Origin: Enchytraeus crypticus
Lineage: Eukaryota > Annelida > Clitellata > Enchytraeida > Enchytraeidae
Length of the DNA stretch: 64,000 bases
Direction of reading: 5' to 3'
Assembly: GCA_905160935.1 (NCBI GenBank)
Contig: CAJHZI010000431.1
Coordinates: forward strand, 2,450,001-2,514,000
Below the pieces are notes generated by a model that made no database searches, had not been told where the DNA came from, and saw only the letters and a list, made by a program, of their open reading frames with translations. The position numbers and the translations under genes are program-made. Of the stretch, positions 1 to 9,371 are shown one piece after another; position 1 is the first letter of the stretch; the number at the start of each line of letters is the position of its first letter.

Positions 1-375
<375 letters not shown>

Positions 376-487
376 CTATCTATTTCTCTATTTTGTTTGA
401 TATAATATGATTGAAAAAAATTACACAATTTTAAATCTTGAGAAACATACGAAATTTAATCAAACTTTAACAAATGAAAGTGACCAG

Positions 488-548
488 ACCTGAATTGAAC
501 CTCGGACCACATGATCTAAAGTCTAGCTCCTATATCACTGGGCTAAGA
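488..548 (-). repeat. tRNA-derived SINE head (fragment)
   Basis: Read on the minus strand it resembles a pol III A box (TAGCCCAGTGAT) followed about 35 bases later by a B-box-like word (GAGGTTCAATTCAGG). No tRNA cloverleaf can be completed, so this is a SINE head and not a tRNA gene. Confidence 0.5.
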
Positions 549-625
549 CTACTTCCGTTTGAAAGTTGTTGAATAAATGATGTCAACATGTCGTTGTGCA
601 AAATAGCAATCTATATAGATAATAA

Positions 626-737
626 TAACAACAATTAGAGTGCTACAGTCATCAATGACAACATCGAGCACTATTGAGACAAAATCAAGCCGGCGAGCAA
701 AAAAGAAGGTCCAAAACGGTGCAAATTCCAAAATCAG
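626..737 (+). repeat. Dispersed repeat D1, copy 1
   Basis: A stretch of about 110 bases starting near ACAACAATTAGAGTGCTACA recurs at 46358-46474 in the same orientation with only a few differences. It lies next to other repeat fragments. The family is not recognised and there is no coding potential. Confidence 0.7.
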
Positions 738-837
738 AAATTCAGTCCAAATTAAAATGAAATAGATGCAAGTCACTCGACAGATGGGAGCATGTTATAA
801 TTTTGACATGTCTTAATAAATCGGATTTTTTTTGTCA

Positions 838-1070
838 TTAGCGCATTATTTTTAAATATTTTATTGGATAATATGCAGGGGCTGCTGGAGACGAATCCAA
901 AATGTTCGAGATCATTAAAATCTGTCCAGCCGTTCTTGACTTATAAGTGCCATTGCTAACACGGCTTTGTTTTATATATATAGATATATTGTAGGGATTT
1001 CTAGCTTCTTCGCACACGATTCGTGTAAAATGTAGTGGCATTGCCATTAGTTAAGATATTTCTTTGATTC
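838..1070. repeat. Possible retroelement 3' tail
   Basis: Contains the phrase ATCTGTCCAGCCGTTCTTGA followed by a short TATATA tract, a combination that I associate with 3' tails of non-LTR elements in many animals. The minus-strand frame of 69 codons across it has no recognisable domain. The element type is uncertain. Confidence 0.35.
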
Positions 1071-1724
1071 GTTTTATAATTTGGACATTATTAAGCAGTG
1101 TGAGCTTGGCTGACTTTTTGCTAGTCTATGGAGGCGTGGCCTATCACGCGTGAAATAAAAAGAAGCGACGCGCGGGAATCTACGCAGTCCGATAAACAAG
1201 CGTGTGACTGTCGCGTGTGCTAATAGTGTTTCATTAATAGCGCGGTGTGCGGCTTCTTGCAGATAAAAGCGTATACGTATATATTAAGAGAGATATTACG
1301 ATACATTAAGTGATATATTAAGAGCATCGTACATGATGAGATAATAGTTATAGTTATAGAATCTGTAGTATAGATAATTATTAAGGGAAGTAAAGATAAC
1401 GCTCGAGGAGCAGCCTTCGAGAACTACAAGGGACGTGTCGGTGAGAAACCCGACGAGAGATCACGGAAGGACAGGTCGGGCAGGAAGTAGGGAGTGCAGA
1501 GAAGCCATCAACGTCAGGTGAGGGTAAGTGTGATCCTTCATAGTAAGTACTATTGAGGAACTCGCAGGAGATCGTTGTGCTAACTAGGAACAAGGTCGTG
1601 AGGAGACAGCTGGTCGAATACAGTATCTAATGCTCTCGAAATTTATTCTCTAGGACCGTAATAGTTCGTTTATGAGCACCTGCCTGCATACCAATTTCTT
1701 TATTTCCTAAATAGACGTCAGAAG

Positions 1725-2262
1725 ACCTGTTTCTGGACTCCGACGAGTGCGGCGAGTCCGGCGAGTGCGGCGGTCTACTGTTTCTGGACTCCGGCGAGTA
1801 CGGCGAGTCCGGCGAGTGCGGCGGTCTACATTAGAAGATCTGTTTCTGGACTCCGGCGAGTGCGGCGAGTCCGGCGAGTGCGGCGGTCTACGGCAGAAGA
1901 CCTGTTTCTGGACTCCGGCGAGTGCGGCGAGTCCGGCGAGTGCGGCGGTCTACGTTTTCTGGACTCCGGCGAGTACGGCGAGTCCGGCGAGTGCGGCGGT
2001 CTACTGTTTCTGGACTCCGGCGAGTACGGCGAGTCCGGCGAGTGCGGCGGTCTACGTCAGAAGACCTGTTTCTGGACTCCGGCGAGTGCGGCGAGTCCGG
2101 CGAGTGCGGCGGTCTACGTCAGAAGACCTGTTCCTGGACTCCGGCGAGTGCGGCGAGTGCGGCGGTCTACAGTTTCTGGACTCCGGCGAGTACGGCGAGT
2201 CCGGCGAGTGCGGCGGTCTACAGTTTCTGGACTCCGGCGAGTCCGGCGAGTGCGGCGGTCTC
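1725..2262 (+). repeat. GC-rich minisatellite in the LTR-like fragment
   Basis: About ten tandem units built from TTTCTGGACTCCGGCGAG plus nested 9-base words GGCGAGTGC and GGCGAGTCC, each ending GGCGGTCTAC. Unit length varies between about 45 and 65 bases because the 9-base words vary in number and some units add CAGAAGACCTG. Three overlapping frames stay open through it because the units lack stop triplets. They are not counted as genes. Confidence 0.9.
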
Positions 2263-2518
2263 TCATTGATTTTTATTGATACGGACAATGACGCGATAGA
2301 GTTAAATAAGAACCTAACTTGCGGGATAGGACTCGCTAAACAGTTATTTAGTTATGTGCAATAGAGTTTGTAGTTGACTCTGTTTTACACATATAATACT
2401 GATATACGATTAATAATTCTGTTAATTTGACTGTTTTTGCCTGTGTTTGTCGTAATTACTTTGTTCTATAGATAAACGCGACTAGTACTTCCAATCTGGT
2501 AGTCAGCGACGGTATACA

Positions 2519-2872
2519 ATGGAAGATGCTAACGCCGTATGGCAGCAAGACTCTGCACCAACCCCTGACAGTGCAGAGTCGCTCAATCGACTGATAGATG
2601 ATCCGCCAAGTCGCGGTGAATCGCGACATTCTTTACCGGTCTCCGTAACAGTAGGTGCTGCTAGGACACTCGATCCTCTCTCGATATATCAAGGGAGCGT
2701 TACTCCGACAGAGCGAGAAACCTTTCTCGCGCCCGAGGCGGACGCCCCCCGCCTACTTACGTCGTCCGCCGGCCCTCTCGACAGAGCGGCGCCGTTGCGA
2801 CCGACGGCGGTGACGACGCAGCGGCCGCCGATAGGCGACGTCGGCGCTGCGCCGCACCACAATATAAACTGA
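2519..2872 (+). CDS. Possible gag-like N-terminal fragment
   Basis: A 117-codon frame begins MEDANAVWQQDSAPTPDS about 25 bases after a primer-site-like sequence. It is rich in Pro, Ala, Ser and Thr with no recognised domain, as is common for the N-terminal arm of retrotransposon gag proteins. It ends at the junction with a SINE-like repeat. The gag assignment rests on position only. It could be a chance frame in GC-rich DNA. Confidence 0.3.
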   Translation: MEDANAVWQQDSAPTPDSAESLNRLIDDPPSRGESRHSLPVSVTVGAARTLDPLSIYQGSVTPTERETFLAPEADAPRLLTSSAGPLDRAAPLRPTAVTTQRPPIGDVGAAPHHNIN

Positions 2873-3033
2873 TGAAGGAAACGGGATGCCACATCTAAAT
2901 CCTTGCTTTTCCCAAGCTATTGGTTACATAAGATATGGATAAAGCATAGACTGACTTTGTGAAGGGATTAACTTGATGATCTACGGAGTGCTCATATGGA
3001 GCGAGAAAACAGACTTTGAGTATATATTTTTGA

Positions 3034-3035
<2 letters not shown>
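2873..3035 (+). repeat. SINE-like family X, 3' half
   Basis: Shares the run TTGTGAAGGGATTAACTTGA and the end AACAGACTTTGAGTAT with the fuller copy at 57430-57750 and the inverted copy at 63335-63715. Only the 3' half is present here. It adjoins a long (TA)n tract. Confidence 0.7.

Positions 3036-3112
<77 letters not shown>
3036..3112. repeat. (TA)n microsatellite
   Basis: Pure TA dinucleotide run between a SINE-like fragment and the left arm of an inverted repeat pair. Confidence 0.95.
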
Positions 3113-3114
3113 CA

Positions 3115-3395
3115 GTGTTTTTTACAACTGATACCCCAAATAGTTTTAACAATAAAATCGTAAGATGTTCACCGATTCTCTTAAAACTTACAGCACTTGA
3201 CCAGCAGCCAATTCTACAGAACATAGATAAATTTCGTTAAAATATCTTTAATAACGTGAAAGTTATAGTTTAGTGAATAGGAGTGGGGTCAGAGAAGAAA
3301 TTTCCAGTACAGGATTACGGGCGTGTTACATGCAGCGTAAAATTATCTCTATAAAAATAATAGCGAACACGTCACAAAATTTCACCTAAGGCTAT
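3115..3395 (-). repeat. Left arm of large inverted pair (family IR1)
   Basis: The reverse complement matches 22243-22535 over about 280 bases, with shared words such as TAACACGCCCGTAATCCTGT and AATTGGCTGCTGGTCAAGTG. The two arms bracket the whole LINE plus Polinton block. They may be the ends of one foldback element that received the LINE, or two independent insertions of one repeat family. Confidence 0.7.
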
Positions 3396-3399
3396 TTTC

Positions 3400-3765
3400 T
3401 ATTCATTTCTTTATTCGTCAAAAACAGACAGGATCAATATGCATCACATAAATATATAGACACACATACACACATAAACATAGGATCATAAAACAATCAA
3501 AATGAAATATAAGAAACTTAACTAGAATTCCTAATTCCAGCACTAGCATTAAATGCTCCGTATATCAAATACCTGCTTCTACCATAAGACACTCTATTGG
3601 CTAGAATCATCGAACAATTTATAGGCAATCTAAAACAATGACACATTTTATCTAGATCCCTCAGCACATATCTAGTTACAAAATGCTTTAAAATCATATT
3701 TATGCTGAATCTATTTAGGCTGCTCTAAAGAAATGAAACATAAGTTTAACTCTAATATGCTTAAA
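3400..3765 (-). pseudogene. LINE-A ORF2 C-terminus and 3' UTR (left of the Polinton)
   Basis: This is the part of LINE-A cut off by the Polinton. On the minus strand the Leu-Asp codons (TTGGAT) that form the target duplication are followed by the frame FKHIRVKLMFHFFRAA and a stop. Further coding-like text follows (RDLDKMCHCFRLPI, SYGRSRYLIYGAF), so the C-terminus is itself broken. An AATAAAG word near the left end may be the element's 3' end. The rest of ORF2 is at 17541-20337. Confidence 0.7.
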
Positions 3766-3771
3766 ATCCAA
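3766..3771. repeat. Target site duplication ATCCAA, left copy
   Basis: Six bases identical to 17541-17546, immediately outside the terminal inverted repeats. A 6-bp duplication is the hallmark of Polinton integration. Confidence 0.95.
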
Positions 3772-4252
3772 AGTAGTAGAAAATGTACTCGTCTGGCTAG
3801 TTTTTTTGTTTCAGGCACAACCTAAGATTAAAACCTAGCTAAATTTCCTTTTTAGCCTTGCCCTGCCTTGATTCATCATGTTTACTCAATTAGATACACA
3901 ATTATGCATTGTTCAGCCTTGAAAATAGCTTATTTATAATTTAGCCTTGATGCTTAAATGTCACAATAAATATTAGGCACAGTCTAGCCTTCATCATAGC
4001 TCATTTCTATTTTCTGCCTTGAAATCAGTACAATTACTATTGAAGCATAGTTTTGCCTATCAATGATTTAACACACAAGCGTAAAAATCAAGCACGCCCA
4101 CAGCTCACGTGGACAAAAACGATTTCAATTCACATCATTTCATCCACAAGGCAGAGACAAAATGATTTCAACAGGCATCTTTAGCCTTGATACCTAAGCT
4201 TATATCTATATTAGCCTTGTCATCAACGTATGTACTGAAAGTATGATAACCA
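3772..4252. repeat. Polinton left terminal inverted repeat
   Basis: 481 bases matching the reverse complement of 17060-17540 with about seven mismatches by eye. It begins with AG, as Polinton termini do. The word TTAGCCTTG or a close variant recurs about seven times within it, which could be an iterated binding site. Confidence 0.95.
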
Positions 4253-4314
4253 TTGTTTCATCAGCACAATTATGGTCACAGCCTGTCGTAATAGTAAATA
4301 TACTATTGAAACAT

Positions 4315-4800
4315 TCATTTAATGATTGTAAATTTATGACATCCATTAACAATCTTTCCATTGTTTCTTGTAAATAATATTATACTGCGTTTAGTTTTTT
4401 TAACAGCTTCATATAAAGACTTAAATTCTTTAACTTCTCCAGTATCATTATTTTCATATCTGACAGGTCTAGGGTTATTTCTTATACCTCTCAAGTACTC
4501 ATGCCTCGGGTCTATAATCCTTTTTGGTTGAACCTCTTTTAGTGGATATTTTCTTGGTCTTCCTCTTTCTCTTCTATGTTTGTCTTCATTTTGTGGATCA
4601 ACCTCTTTTAGTGGATATTTTCTAGGTCTTCCTCTCTTTCTTGTTGTCGTATCTTCATCCTTAGGAGGAAACACTTCTTCTCTCTTCAAAAGTCCATTTT
4701 CAAAAGTCATAAACAACAACTCTGTTTTTCCAGCACGTAGAGCTGGTGTGATTTCAGCATCGATCAACATTTGTCTCAATTCGGCGGCCGAGTATTTCAT
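4315..4800 (-). CDS. Polinton AT-hook-type small protein
   Basis: 161 codons starting just after a TATAAAATG start context. The N-terminus (KYSAAELRQMLIDAEI) looks like a short helical segment. The middle has two near-identical copies of RERGRPRKYPLKEV, each with the GRPRKY core of an AT hook, which binds the minor groove of AT-rich DNA. The C-terminal third (EVKEFKSLYEAVKKTKRS) resembles short helix-turn-helix modules found next to nucleases. It is the leftmost gene of the element, pointing towards the terminus. A DNA-binding role is likely; the exact function is unknown. Nothing else in the element resembles it except the AT-hook-like basic stretch of the protein at 8473-9336. Confidence 0.75.
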   Translation of the reverse strand: MKYSAAELRQMLIDAEITPALRAGKTELLFMTFENGLLKREEVFPPKDEDTTTRKRGRPRKYPLKEVDPQNEDKHRRERGRPRKYPLKEVQPKRIIDPRHEYLRGIRNNPRPVRYENNDTGEVKEFKSLYEAVKKTKRSIILFTRNNGKIVNGCHKFTIIK

Positions 4801-4914
4801 TTTATATGTAAGAAAAAATATTTAAATAAAATTCAAAATTTACAAACAATAATCAAATAATTTTCTCGTTTGTAAATGTTTTATGTTAAAATAATAATTA
4901 CACATAATAAAAAA

Positions 4915-5319
4915 ATGACAGACACAGTAGATGGCACTTCGCTTTCAAGTAAACTGAAAGCATTTTTAATTAGAAAGCTTGAAGAAAGGCAAACAGTTGT
5001 TAAAAAACTAAAGAAAAAGCGAAAGATTATAAAAACACTTTCCTACACTACCGCGGTGGCTTCGATCGTAATTTCCGCAGTGCTAGCTGCAACTGCTACA
5101 GCTGTTGTAATTCCACCAGTTGCTATAATAGTGTTATCCACTTCAAGCGGTATATTGATAGCCTTCGCCAATAAATTTAATTTTCAAGCTAAAAGTAATA
5201 AATTAAATGCAGAAATTGAAAAACTAAATAAACTTAATGAAAGATTTGGCTTTGTTGTCTCCTGCAACGGAAATCTCACCGAGGCAGCCTATAATCAAAT
5301 TATTTCTGAATTCACATAA
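4915..5319 (+). CDS. Polinton small membrane protein
   Basis: 134 codons from the ATG at 4915, preferred over an upstream in-frame ATG at 4876 because it is preceded by an A-rich start context like its neighbours. There is a basic N-terminal helix (VKKLKKKRKIIK), then two closely spaced hydrophobic segments (about residues 41-60 and 64-80), then a Lys/Asn-rich coiled-coil-like stretch. The family is not recognised. The layout suggests a hairpin membrane protein, perhaps a virion membrane-active or holin-like component, but that is inference. It is transcribed away from the gene at 4315-4800, with about 110 bases between them. Confidence 0.65.
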   Translation: MTDTVDGTSLSSKLKAFLIRKLEERQTVVKKLKKKRKIIKTLSYTTAVASIVISAVLAATATAVVIPPVAIIVLSTSSGILIAFANKFNFQAKSNKLNAEIEKLNKLNERFGFVVSCNGNLTEAAYNQIISEFT

Positions 5320-5368
5320 AAATTTGTTAATACATTTATTAACAAATTTAAAGATCGCAATTGATGGC

Positions 5369-6595
5369 TTAAAACACAAATTTCTCTAGCAGCATATCTG
5401 AAACATAATGAAATCCTAAATCAACAAACATCAGACTTTTTTTTAATAATAATTCCAAGTCTAAATTATTTCTAAGTGGATCTACAATTTCTAAATTTGA
5501 ATTCTTTCTAATTTGATATATATCCCTCATAAATTTTAAAATAAATTGTCTAATTTTCATTAAAGGTGTATCCTGTTCAGGTGATGTTATTAATTTAGCA
5601 CGAACTAGATACATTTTCAAATCCATAAATATTTTTCTCGGTAATTCTTCAATTATTGTTAAAAGTAAACATTTTAAATCAGTAGTAAACGGTGAAAGAA
5701 TTCCACCCACGTCAGAATGAATTTCTTCGCCATTATACAATTTCATATGTCTCGAGTTAATATTTTCCAAATATGTATATTTTCTTTGAAATTCTTCCCT
5801 GTAATTATTGATTTCGCTTAGTTCCCCAGAATATTTTGTCATAATAGCTAAAATATGAAAACAAATAGCCATTAATTTCTTAAAATCAACATTATCTTTC
5901 ATGCTAGCAATCTGTAGATACTTCTTGTTTACCACATCAAATGTTTGACTGGGGAAACCAACATTAAAAATTAAATTATGCTTCATATCAACATCTCCAT
6001 TCAATGAACCACCATTAACAATGAGTTTCATATCAATATTTTTTTGTAGAGCAATGTCATTAGCAACAACATCTCGTTCTACATCCTTTAAGATATCTAA
6101 TCTTAAATTTTGTCCAAATTCGTTAACAAAACTATCGCAGTACCTCTTTGTAACGACATCCAAATCACTTTCTGGAGGTTGCTTAACATTGAAAATTCTA
6201 TTGTTGCTCATATCAACATCTCCATTCATTGAACCACCATTCACACTGAGTTTCGTATCAATATTTTTTTGTAGAGCAATGTCATTAGCAACTACGTTTT
6301 GTTCTACTTCTTTTAGGATACCTACTCTCTAATTATCACCAAATTGGTTAACATAACGATCGCAGTACCCCTTTGTGATGACGTCCACATCGGTTTCTGG
6401 AGGATGTTTAACATTTAAAATTCTATTGTTGCTCATATTAATGTCTCCAGTGATATCTCCTCCAGATTTGTCAACTTTTGTACTGTCGAGTCTATCAACA
6501 AGCTTGACAATTGGTCTGAAAACTGAGTCTACATGCTCCATCAAATCACCAGTTGTTGAATGCGATTTGCCACCAGTTTTCGATATAGTACTCAT
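5369..6595 (-). CDS. Polinton fibre-like repeat protein
   Basis: The coding remnant spans this interval on the minus strand. It contains at least three copies of a module of about 40 residues with the pattern GG-x2-x-GDvDM-x2-N-x-IfNV-x2-P-x5-DVV-x-K-x-Y, visible as GGSMNGDVDMSNNRIFNV, GGSLNGDVDMKHNLIFNV and GGDITGDINMSNNRILNV. This pattern is typical of trimeric tail-fibre and collar repeats of phages and some eukaryotic viruses, where the DavNK-x-Y end anchors the trimer. The C-terminal part is helical and unlike the repeats. A receptor-binding or spike role in the ancestral particle is inferred from the module alone. It lies between the membrane protein and the core-like gene and faces left. 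Confidence 0.7.
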
Positions 6596-6626
6596 TTTAT
6601 AATAAAAATTTAAATGTTATATAAAA

Positions 6627-7198
6627 ATGTCAAAGTATACAAACTACGGTGTAACGTTGACTAAAGGTCAGGTCCAAAAACTAAAGAGCGCGTGCGATCA
6701 TGATAGAGAGGTTAAAATACGAATATTAAAAAAGAATTTGTCGGGTAATACGAATCTTCCTCTACCCAAACTCAAATTAATAAAATTAAAAAGGCTACAT
6801 CTGGAATAGAATTGTGTCTGAGTAGAGCACAATTAAAGTACATGGAAAAGAATGGAGGATTTCTGCCGTTGTTGGCAGCAGCCATTCCCGCCATCGTGGG
6901 AGCTATAGGTGGATTGGCAGGTGGAATTAGCTCGGCAGTGAATTCGACTAGACAGACTAATGAATTGAAGAGACATAATCAAGAATTGGAAAACATAACC
7001 AAGCAACAACTCGGCGCAGGCTTAATCAGTGATGCAATTGCTCCAATTCCGGTTGCAGGCAAAATGCTATCAAATGCGTTGAAGAAATTTGGGCTCGCTG
7101 GATGCGTCAAGAATTTGAAAGGAGCCAAGTGGGGTAATGGATTGTATTTGGAAAGAGGCGGGTCAGGAGTTTTTTTAGAAAGACAGGGGGAGGCGTAA
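6627..7198 (+). CDS. Polinton core/pX-like virion protein
   Basis: The coding remnant begins MSKYTNYGVTLTKGQVQKL, a start typical of the short basic proteins placed just upstream of the protease in Polintons and adintoviruses. Downstream is a hydrophobic Gly/Ala-rich helix (LLAAAIPAIVGAIGGLAGG), then a charged coiled-coil-like stretch and a Gly-rich tail with GLYLERGG. By family knowledge this group is compared with adenovirus pX/pVI, membrane-lytic or DNA-condensing minor proteins processed by the neighbouring protease. The assignment rests on N-terminal motif, hydrophobic segment and gene order. Confidence 0.75.
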
Positions 7199-7200
7199 AC

Positions 7201-7632
7201 TTCCCCCAATTTTTAAACTCATTCAAAACCATTAAACCGCTAAGTAATTTTGATATAATCGAAAAATGCAAAGAATTGAAAATTAAACATTTTAATGGTG
7301 TTTTAATGCGTGATGAATTGAAAGGATCAATTAATAATAACGAATGTCTAATTCTTAATATTGACGACAGCTCCGGAGACGGAACATATTGGACATCTTT
7401 GTGTAGTAATGATGGTAAATGTTTATATTTTGACAGCTACGGTTTTGTGCCTCCTTTGGAAGTTCAGAATTATTGTAAAGGAAAAGAAAATTATTACAAC
7501 ACATTTAAAATTCAAGCACCGAACGAAGTCATCTGCGGTCATTACTGCATTTACGTGCTTTATAAACTGAATAATGGATCTAAATTTACCGATATATTAA
7601 ATGAATTATACGAGAGAAACAATTTAAAATAA
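7201..7632 (+). CDS. Polinton adenain-like cysteine protease
   Basis: About 140 codons. The core reads NFDIIEKCKELKIKHFNG, then GVLMRDELKG, then ILNIDDSSGDGTYW, then YFDSYGF, and near the end the CGHYCIYVLY block. In adenain/C5-type proteases the CGxYC block carries the catalytic Cys and the YFDSYG block the acidic position. The length fits the compact Polinton version. It would mature capsid and core proteins. It directly follows the core-like gene and precedes the packaging ATPase, the usual order. The start codon is not resolved: the frame opens upstream without a clear ATG. Confidence 0.85.
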   Translation, partial: FPQFLNSFKTIKPLSNFDIIEKCKELKIKHFNGVLMRDELKGSINNNECLILNIDDSSGDGTYWTSLCSNDGKCLYFDSYGFVPPLEVQNYCKGKENYYNTFKIQAPNEVICGHYCIYVLYKLNNGSKFTDILNELYERNNLK

Positions 7633-7648
7633 TAACTACTACATAAAA

Positions 7649-8377
7649 ATGGTAGACTTGAATACTAACTATTCGAAAATTTATCAAAAAAATTACGGTA
7701 GCAACTATGAGAGCAAGCATCACGATACATTTCCTAAAAATATATTTATGATACTAGCTGGCAGCACCGGTTCTGGTAAGACAAATCTAATGATGAACTT
7801 TATTATGAAAAAATTAGTGCATTACGACGATATCATGGTGTACACAATGACTCCCGATCAAGATGCGTATAAATTTCTTCGAGATTGCATTGATGAAGTT
7901 AAAAGGAATTCCAAATCAGGTAAAGATATTGTTACTTTTCACAACCCAGATGATGGAATTGCTCATCCTTCGGAACTCGATGCAAATAAAACACATGTTG
8001 TAATATTTGATGACGTCATGAATGAAGATCAGAAAGTCATGACAGAGTATTTTTGTCAAGGTAGACACAATAATGCGAATGGATTCTATTTATGTCAGAG
8101 CATACATAAACTGAAAAAACATGGCATACGTCAAAATGCCAATATTTTTATTTTATTTCAACATGATGAGAAGTCGCTGAAATATTTTTATGAAACACAC
8201 GTATCTGGAGATATGTCATTTAAAGAGTTTGAAAAAATCTCCAATGAAGCGTGGGCAAGAAAGCATGGATATATTGCAATAAATCTGTGGGAAGATCCTG
8301 ATTGTGGACGATATTTGTTAAATTACAATAAAATGTATATACCCGAAAAATACCTAAAAATACCTAATAATACATAA
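7649..8377 (+). CDS. Polinton packaging ATPase (FtsK/HerA type)
   Basis: 242 codons. The Walker A motif GSTGSGKT lies near residues 38-45 after a hydrophobic strand (IFMILA), and the Walker B strand is HVVIFDDVM near residue 118. A later FCQGRHNNANGFYLCQS segment resembles the sensor/arginine region of the A32-like genome-packaging ATPases of PRD1-adenovirus lineage viruses. The start follows a short A-rich leader (CTACATAAAAATGG), and the gene begins 17 bases after the protease stop. The length is typical for Polintons, and the frame appears intact. By homology it would pump DNA into the capsid. Confidence 0.9.
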   Translation: MVDLNTNYSKIYQKNYGSNYESKHHDTFPKNIFMILAGSTGSGKTNLMMNFIMKKLVHYDDIMVYTMTPDQDAYKFLRDCIDEVKRNSKSGKDIVTFHNPDDGIAHPSELDANKTHVVIFDDVMNEDQKVMTEYFCQGRHNNANGFYLCQSIHKLKKHGIRQNANIFILFQHDEKSLKYFYETHVSGDMSFKEFEKISNEAWARKHGYIAINLWEDPDCGRYLLNYNKMYIPEKYLKIPNNT

Positions 8378-8452
8378 TAATACATAATAATACATAATAA
8401 TACCTAAAAATACCTAAAAATACATAATAATACCTAAAAATACTTAATAAAC
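8346..8452 (+). repeat. Short AT-rich tandem repeat
   Basis: Alternating units of ACATAATAAT and ACCTAAAAAT, about ten in a row, between the ATPase gene and the next gene. It overlaps the last codons of the ATPase and probably arose by slippage. Confidence 0.85.
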
Positions 8453-8472
8453 AATTTTATGTGTCTAATAAA

Positions 8473-9336
8473 ATGATGGTGGATTATGATATTAATCGGT
8501 ATAAAAAAGCCACGAACGAAGCCAAACAAATGTTTCTTAACGAGAAACTTGGAAATCAACAGGCATATGAGAGTCAAGCAAAGTTGTTCAAACCGTTAAT
8601 TGATACTACGAGGGAAACGGCTCAAATTCTAGAACAAAAGATTGTCGACAACAAGCAAAACTTGAGTGATATTTTAGTTCCCTTTACTAATCAATTGATG
8701 CGTTCAAATGATCAGAGAGAGGCTATACAGGCAATGCCATTTTATGATTCCCCAATTCCTGAACGAGAATCCACACCAAGGAGGGATCCTGTAATTATTA
8801 ATTTAGACAAGAATCTCAATGAAAGTGATCGAGAGAATCTAGATCTGCTCGACCTGAAGCTTCCAAGTGAAGTGTATGAAAACAACGAAATAGAAGCAAC
8901 GTTGAAGGAGATTCAAACACATAATAGACGAATAGGACAGTTCTTGGGAAATGACAGTAAAAAGACTCCAGCTGAGAAAACGATATGCGAGTCTCAACAG
9001 AAAACACTGGAAAAGTACAAGAGCATATTGACTAAGGTAAAAGCAGGAAGCGAGCTCGTTGGCGAAGGATTAAAGAAGAAGAAGAAGAGCAAATTTGTAA
9101 TGCCTGCAGGTAAACAAAAGCGTGGTAGAGGCAGACCTAAAGCAGACCAGGTTATAATTTATGAAAGCCCAGATCAATTGGTTCGTCTATTTGATGAAAA
9201 TATTGCGGCTCTACAAGCTGGAAACACTGGAGTGTATAATACCGCAGTTAGCATTTTGGACGAGTTATTAAAAATTAGAGTAATCACCAAAGTGTTATAC
9301 GATGATATATATAAAAACCATTTCGAATTTCTCTAA
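8473..9336 (+). CDS. Polinton coiled-coil / basic-hook protein
   Basis: 287 codons from the ATG at 8473 (a GTG lies slightly upstream). The N-terminal half is helical and charged (NRYKKATNEAKQMFLNEK). The middle is acidic. Near residues 200-220 a Lys cluster leads into KQKRGRGRPKAD, an AT-hook core. The last 60 residues (ESPDQLVRLFDENIAALQ and LDELLKIRVITKVLYDDIY) form a helical domain of a type recurrent in Polinton and adintovirus proteins of unknown function. A structural DNA-binding protein is plausible. The gene sits between the ATPase and the minor capsid gene. Confidence 0.7.
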   Translation: MMVDYDINRYKKATNEAKQMFLNEKLGNQQAYESQAKLFKPLIDTTRETAQILEQKIVDNKQNLSDILVPFTNQLMRSNDQREAIQAMPFYDSPIPERESTPRRDPVIINLDKNLNESDRENLDLLDLKLPSEVYENNEIEATLKEIQTHNRRIGQFLGNDSKKTPAEKTICESQQKTLEKYKSILTKVKAGSELVGEGLKKKKKSKFVMPAGKQKRGRGRPKADQVIIYESPDQLVRLFDENIAALQAGNTGVYNTAVSILDELLKIRVITKVLYDDIYKNHFEFL

Positions 9337-9371
9337 AATATCCAATTTAAAATTTAATCCTGCTATAAAAA

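Larger units (their letters stand above)
1092..2872 (+). mobile_element. LTR-retrotransposon-like 5' fragment (fossil)
   Basis: GC-richer than its surroundings. A leader-like region ends near 2493 (CTTCCA) and is followed by TGGTAGTCAGCGACGG, which looks like a tRNA primer-binding site. An open frame then starts at 2519. This order (LTR, primer site, first ORF) fits the 5' end of a Ty3/Gypsy-like element. The left boundary near 1092 is a guess because no matching 3' LTR lies in the window. The fragment stops where a SINE-like repeat begins at 2873, so the element is incomplete. Confidence 0.4.

Noticed and set aside
488-548. tRNA genes suggested by A/B-box-like words (also near 28200, 49430, 51740, 55100 and 62450)
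   Set aside because: No complete cloverleaf can be formed; they look like SINE heads.
1747-2364. Arg/Val- and Gly/Cys-repeat proteins in several frames
   Set aside because: They are translations of the GC-rich minisatellite; several frames are open only because the repeat lacks stops.
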